Assembly: GCF_022869865.1 (NCBI RefSeq) | Contig: NZ_CP094984.1 | Location: forward strand, 2,852,001-2,916,000 | Origin: Arthrobacter zhangbolii | GTDB lineage: Bacteria > Actinomycetota > Actinomycetes > Actinomycetales > Micrococcaceae | DNA: 64,000 nt | Direction of reading: 5' to 3' | Part shown: in pieces, positions 61,240 through 64,000 of the stretch | Layout of the letters: every line of letters begins with the position of its first letter | Position numbering within the stretch: position 1 is the first letter of the stretch | Notes under the pieces: generated by a model | What the model was told of the DNA's origin: nothing | The model's input: only the letters and a program-made list of their open reading frames with translations | Databases searched by the model: none | Made by a program: the position numbers and the translations under genes

Positions 61240-61791
61240 TTATCCGAGCGGAGCCCGTTCCCCCAGCCCTGCGAGGAAGGCGGTAAGTAAATCCCTGCCC
61301 TGTTCCCAGTAGCCGACGCCGCTTTTCTCATTGATGTGGGCCAGTTCCCCCGCGCAGATCACGGGAACCCTCCATGCTCCGGCCATCGCCTCTGCTGCCG
61401 GCAACGCACAGTACGGGTCACTTTCGCTGGCCACGAGCAGAGCCGGAACGGGCAGCTCCTGCAGCCGCGGATTACGGAAGGTTCCGGCCGGTGCCGGGAA
61501 GGATGCGGCGGCGGGATCAGGCGGGCTGACGAGGAAGACGCCGCGGGCGCCACCGGGATTTCGCAGCAGCCATTCTGCGGCAGCCAGGCAGCCCAGGCTG
61601 TGCGCCACGAGCACGGTGTCTCCGTGCCGCTCTCCGGCGGCCCGGTCCAGCGCCGCCATCCAGTCCTCCAGCTCGGGTTCATCCCACGACGACGGCGCGA
61701 AACGGGTGACGTTGGGCAGCTCGGCTTCCCAGCGGCTCTGCCACTGGTCGGGTGGTGAGCCGTTGTAACCCGGGACCATGGTGATGTGCAC
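61240..61791 (-). CDS. RBBP9/YdeN-like serine hydrolase
   Basis: This 183-residue small alpha/beta hydrolase starts at GTG 61791. It has VPGYNGSPPDQWQSRWE at the N-terminus, the nucleophile elbow VAHSLGCLAAAEWL, then ASESDPYC (acid) and a C-terminal GELAHINEKSG with the catalytic His. This pattern is the RBBP9/YdeN family. Substrate unknown. It ends 10 nt before the LigC start, on the same strand, so the two may be co-transcribed. Confidence 0.82.
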   Translation of the reverse strand: MHITMVPGYNGSPPDQWQSRWEAELPNVTRFAPSSWDEPELEDWMAALDRAAGERHGDTVLVAHSLGCLAAAEWLLRNPGGARGVFLVSPPDPAAASFPAPAGTFRNPRLQELPVPALLVASESDPYCALPAAEAMAGAWRVPVICAGELAHINEKSGVGYWEQGRDLLTAFLAGLGERAPLG

Positions 61792-61882
61792 TGTGCCTGT
61801 TTCCTTACGGTGGTTTCGCGGCGCCCGGCCGCGGGTCTGGACGGCCGGGAATACCGCAGAGTGCTCCGGCGCTGTGGCTGAT

Positions 61883-62902
61883 ATGAAACGAATAGGGTTC
61901 CTGTCCTTCGGACACTACCGGAACGCACTGGGGTCCCGGACGCCCAGTGCCCGGGACGCAGTATTGCAGCAGATCGAGCTGGCGGTAGCCGCGGAGGAAA
62001 TCGGCGTCGACGGCGCGTACATGCGGGTGCACCACTTCGCCCCGCAGTTCTCCGCCCCGTTCCCCACGCTCGCCGCCATGGCCGCCCGGACCAGCAAAAT
62101 CGAACTGGGCACCGGCGTGATCGATATGCGCTACATGAATCCGCTTTCGATGGCGGAAGATGCCGCAGTGGCGGACCTGATCAGCGGCGGACGGCTGCAG
62201 TTGGGCATCAGCCGGGGATCCCCCGAGCCTGCCCTGCGGGGCTATGAGTCCTTCGGTTACGTGCCAGGGCCGGACTCCACCGACGCGGACATGGCTCGCC
62301 AGCACACCGAGGTGTTCCGTGCCGCCATTGCCGGTGCCGGGGTGGCCCAGTCCGATCCGGCGATGACCGGGACCACCGCCCCCATGGCCATCGATCCCCT
62401 CTCCCCCGGTCTGCCTGAGCGCATCTGGTGGGGTTCGGGTACCCGCGCCACGGCGAAGTGGACCGGTGAGCAGGGCATGAACCTGATGAGCTCCACCCTG
62501 CTGACCGAAGACACCGGAGTTCCGTTCGACCAGCTGCAGGCCGAGCAGATCGAGGTCTACCGCAAGGCCTGGGCCGACGCCGGCCACCAGGGCACGCCGC
62601 GGGTCTCCGTGAGCCGCAGCGTCATCCCTCTGGTGACCGGGGAGGACCGGCATTACTTCGGTCTCCGCGCGCAGGCCGAGGGACGTGACCAGGTGGGCCA
62701 CCTCGACGGGGGCCTCGCCCGGTTCGGCAAGAGCTACATCGGCGAACCCGACGTGATCGCTGCCGAACTGGCCGCTGACGCTGCCGTGCAGGCCGCAGAC
62801 ACCGTGCTCATCACCGTGCCCAACCAGCTCGGCGTGGACTACAACGCGCACCTGCTCGAAAGCATCGTCAAGCTCGTGGCTCCGGACGCCGGCTGGCGGT
62901 AA
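61883..62902 (+). CDS. LLM-class flavin-dependent oxidoreductase
   Basis: The protein has 339 residues from ATG 61883; the longer upstream frame has no protein-like sequence. It is a bacterial luciferase-like monooxygenase: IELAVAAEEIGVDGAYMRVHHFAPQFSAPFPTLAAMAARTSKIELGTGVIDMRYMNPLSMAEDAAVADLISGGRLQLGISRGSPEP. It should bind FMNH2 or F420; the substrate is unknown. It stands divergent from the RBBP9-like gene. Confidence 0.88.
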   Translation: MKRIGFLSFGHYRNALGSRTPSARDAVLQQIELAVAAEEIGVDGAYMRVHHFAPQFSAPFPTLAAMAARTSKIELGTGVIDMRYMNPLSMAEDAAVADLISGGRLQLGISRGSPEPALRGYESFGYVPGPDSTDADMARQHTEVFRAAIAGAGVAQSDPAMTGTTAPMAIDPLSPGLPERIWWGSGTRATAKWTGEQGMNLMSSTLLTEDTGVPFDQLQAEQIEVYRKAWADAGHQGTPRVSVSRSVIPLVTGEDRHYFGLRAQAEGRDQVGHLDGGLARFGKSYIGEPDVIAAELAADAAVQAADTVLITVPNQLGVDYNAHLLESIVKLVAPDAGWR

Positions 62903-62947
62903 CGGGGCGGTGTGAGGAATCGCTCCCTGCTCAGTAGGATCAAACGT

Positions 62948-63241
62948 ATGGAGAGCGATCGCCACCCCGCAGATGAGGGGTGGGTGTTTGCCCCTGCACC
63001 GCCGGACACGAGTACCTATACGGGCCTTGGGACAATCACCGTCGACGGCGAGACGTTTGCAGTGCGCAGGCGTGACGAGGATGGAACGATTCTCTATGAC
63101 TGGGTCTCGGGACCCAACAATGGTTATGGATTCAACGCCCTCGGCAGGCGTGAACCGCCCACGCATCAACAGCACGTGGCCGCTATTCGTGATTTCCTCT
63201 CGTCCATTGACCCCGCGACGGGGTATTTCCACGACCCGTAG
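62948..63241 (+). CDS. Hypothetical protein
   Basis: The protein has 97 residues from ATG 62948, with AGGA 8 nt upstream; a GTG at 62912 in the same frame is less well placed. It is a soluble, hydrophilic protein: WVFAPAPPDTSTYTGLGTITVDGETFAVRRRDEDGTILYDWVSGPNNGYGF. A beta-rich fold is likely. No family recognised. It is 45 nt after the LLM gene on the same strand. Confidence 0.6.
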   Translation: MESDRHPADEGWVFAPAPPDTSTYTGLGTITVDGETFAVRRRDEDGTILYDWVSGPNNGYGFNALGRREPPTHQQHVAAIRDFLSSIDPATGYFHDP

Positions 63242-63652
63242 GCTCAAGACTGCCAGCTGAATTGGTGATTGAGGCTAGTGCCTGACAGGCAAGTCAGGGT
63301 GCCATCGCCCAGACGAGATGCCGTGTGCCGGACGGGCCGGGTAAGGCGGCTTTATTAACTCTCGCGAGCGCTGCGAGCGGGAGTTTTCGTTGCCGCCGTC
63401 CCGGTCCGCCCGGCGTACCGCCGCCCGACGCCGCACGACCACACCAGACCCTGATATTGCGTCTCTGTCGAAATGTCGGTGCCCTCGGTTACAGTAGTTT
63501 CTAGCTTCACGAGATGTGGCCTTCGCCCGGTTCGCCGGGCATAAAAGCTCCGACTGGCCCCACACCAACCCCACTGTTCGGCGGGTGGTTCGGATGACGA
63601 AGCGGCCTGCTCCAACCGGTGCAGGCAAGGACAACCTGAAAAGGAACCCACT
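63242..63652. other. Intergenic region of about 410 bp
   Basis: No gene is supported here. It contains a hairpin near 63357-63385, then AT-richer sequence (TTACAGTAGTTTCTAGC near 63489) and probably the promoter of the following gene. Its base composition is less GC-rich than that of its neighbours. Confidence 0.5.
63357..63385 (+). terminator. Candidate terminator hairpin
   Basis: AACTCTCGC (63357-63365) pairs with GCGGGAGTT (63377-63385), with one T-G wobble, around an 11-nt loop. A short TTCGTT follows. It lies 115 nt after the stop of the unknown gene ending at 63241. Confidence 0.4.
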
Positions 63653-64000
63653 GTGAGCATGTCCAGTGTCAGCAACTCCGCTTCCAACAACTCCGGCTTC
63701 AACAACTCTTCCATCAGCAGCAGCTGCTCCGGTTTTGCGCCCGGCCACAACGTCCATTGGATCCACCGCCGCCGGCTCGAGGCGTGGGATCAGTGGTCCG
63801 ACGTCGAGGTCGCAGCCGACCCGGAGCTGGATCTCATCCACCTCGTCATCGACGGAACGCAGCAGCTGATGTGGTTCCACAACGTGGGCGCCGTGGCCGC
63901 CGCCCTGGACGCCGCCGTCGACACACCACAGTGGTGCCAGCGATACTCCACACTGATGGTGCCCGGCGGTTTCGGCTCGGATGCCCGGAGCTCTTTTTTC
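63653..64000 (+). CDS. Hypothetical protein, 3' end beyond the window
   Basis: The frame is open from GTG 63653 to the last base (116 codons, no stop). AAAAGGAA precedes the start by 9 nt; ATG 63659 is an alternative. The first 30 residues are Ser/Asn-rich (SSVSNSASNNSGFNNSS), after which the sequence becomes ordinary: HNVHWIHRRRLEAWDQWSDVEVAADPELDLIHLVIDGTQQLMWFHNVGAVAAALDAA. No family recognised. Confidence 0.6.
   Translation, partial: MSMSSVSNSASNNSGFNNSSISSSCSGFAPGHNVHWIHRRRLEAWDQWSDVEVAADPELDLIHLVIDGTQQLMWFHNVGAVAAALDAAVDTPQWCQRYSTLMVPGGFGSDARSSFF

Noticed and set aside
61805-63247. 480-residue minus-strand frame opposite the LLM gene
   Set aside because: Shadow frame; the plus-strand protein has clear luciferase-like motifs.
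1-64000. Genomic island or prophage
   Set aside because: No integrase, tRNA edge, transposase or phage structural gene was found, and codon use looks even throughout. Only the last 700 bp is somewhat lower in GC.

Overview
The window is high-GC actinobacterial DNA, most likely from Arthrobacter or a close relative in the Micrococcaceae. This rests on gene content (DUF222/HNH gene, menaquinone genes arranged as in other Actinobacteria, DUF6480 protein, actinobacterial paa and ceb operons), frequent GTG starts, many ATGA/GTGA overlaps and several probable leaderless promoters. It reads as ordinary chromosome. I see no rRNA, tRNA, CRISPR array, prophage or insertion sequence.

Layout. 1-2.1 kb: tail of a RarD transporter and a frameshifted DUF222/HNH gene. 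2.2-3.9 kb: a secreted, sortase-anchored CAP-domain protein with a long Ala/Lys/Glu repeat. 4-8.5 kb: gabT and an aminobutyraldehyde dehydrogenase, divergent from a PucR-type regulator (putrescine/GABA use). 8.5-11.1 kb: glycolipid-binding-like, SMI1/KNR4 and HIT proteins, then an isolated protein resembling the C-terminal domain of lantibiotic dehydratases. 11.2-26 kb: menaquinone genes (polyprenyl diphosphate synthase, menJ, menG, menF, menD, menC) interleaved with a polar amino-acid ABC operon carrying two tandem binding proteins, and with a nucleobase permease/deaminase pair. 26-29 kb: PAP2 phosphatase, MFS transporter and MBL hydrolase. 29-33.7 kb: branched-chain 2-oxoacid dehydrogenase operon, divergent from an Lrp-type regulator. 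33.7-37.5 kb: copper-handling cluster (DyP peroxidase, PCu(A)C chaperone, CopC, His-rich membrane protein). 37.7-38.8 kb: SDR enzyme and DUF6480 protein. 39-43.5 kb: phenylacetate operon paaABCDE-paaG. 43.7-45 kb: membrane proteins and a small XRE regulator. 45-47.2 kb: S9 peptidase. 47.3-53.3 kb: cellobiose operon cebE-cebF-cebG-bglC-cebR with two CebR-type operators. 53.7-54.8 kb: DedA protein followed by a heptanucleotide array. 55-58 kb: TetR-type paaR candidate, a 46-residue protein and paaZ. 58.2-64 kb: SGNH hydrolase, membrane protein/winged-helix pair, LigC-type DNA ligase, alpha/beta hydrolase, LLM oxidoreductase, and two unknown genes, the last cut by the window end.

How the genes work together. 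An 18-bp motif matching at 15 of 18 positions lies upstream of both paaA and paaZ, 14 kb apart; with the TetR gene beside paaZ it outlines a phenylacetate regulon. The ceb operon carries its own repressor as last gene and its promoter lies between two perfect TGGGAGCGCTCCCA palindromes. Both ABC operons have a strong hairpin just after a binding-protein gene, which would favour excess binding protein over permease. No clearly new multi-gene system is evident. The least explained items are the stand-alone SpaB_C-like protein, two small regulator/membrane-protein cassettes with their own inverted repeats, and a REP-like palindrome between the S9 peptidase and cebR.
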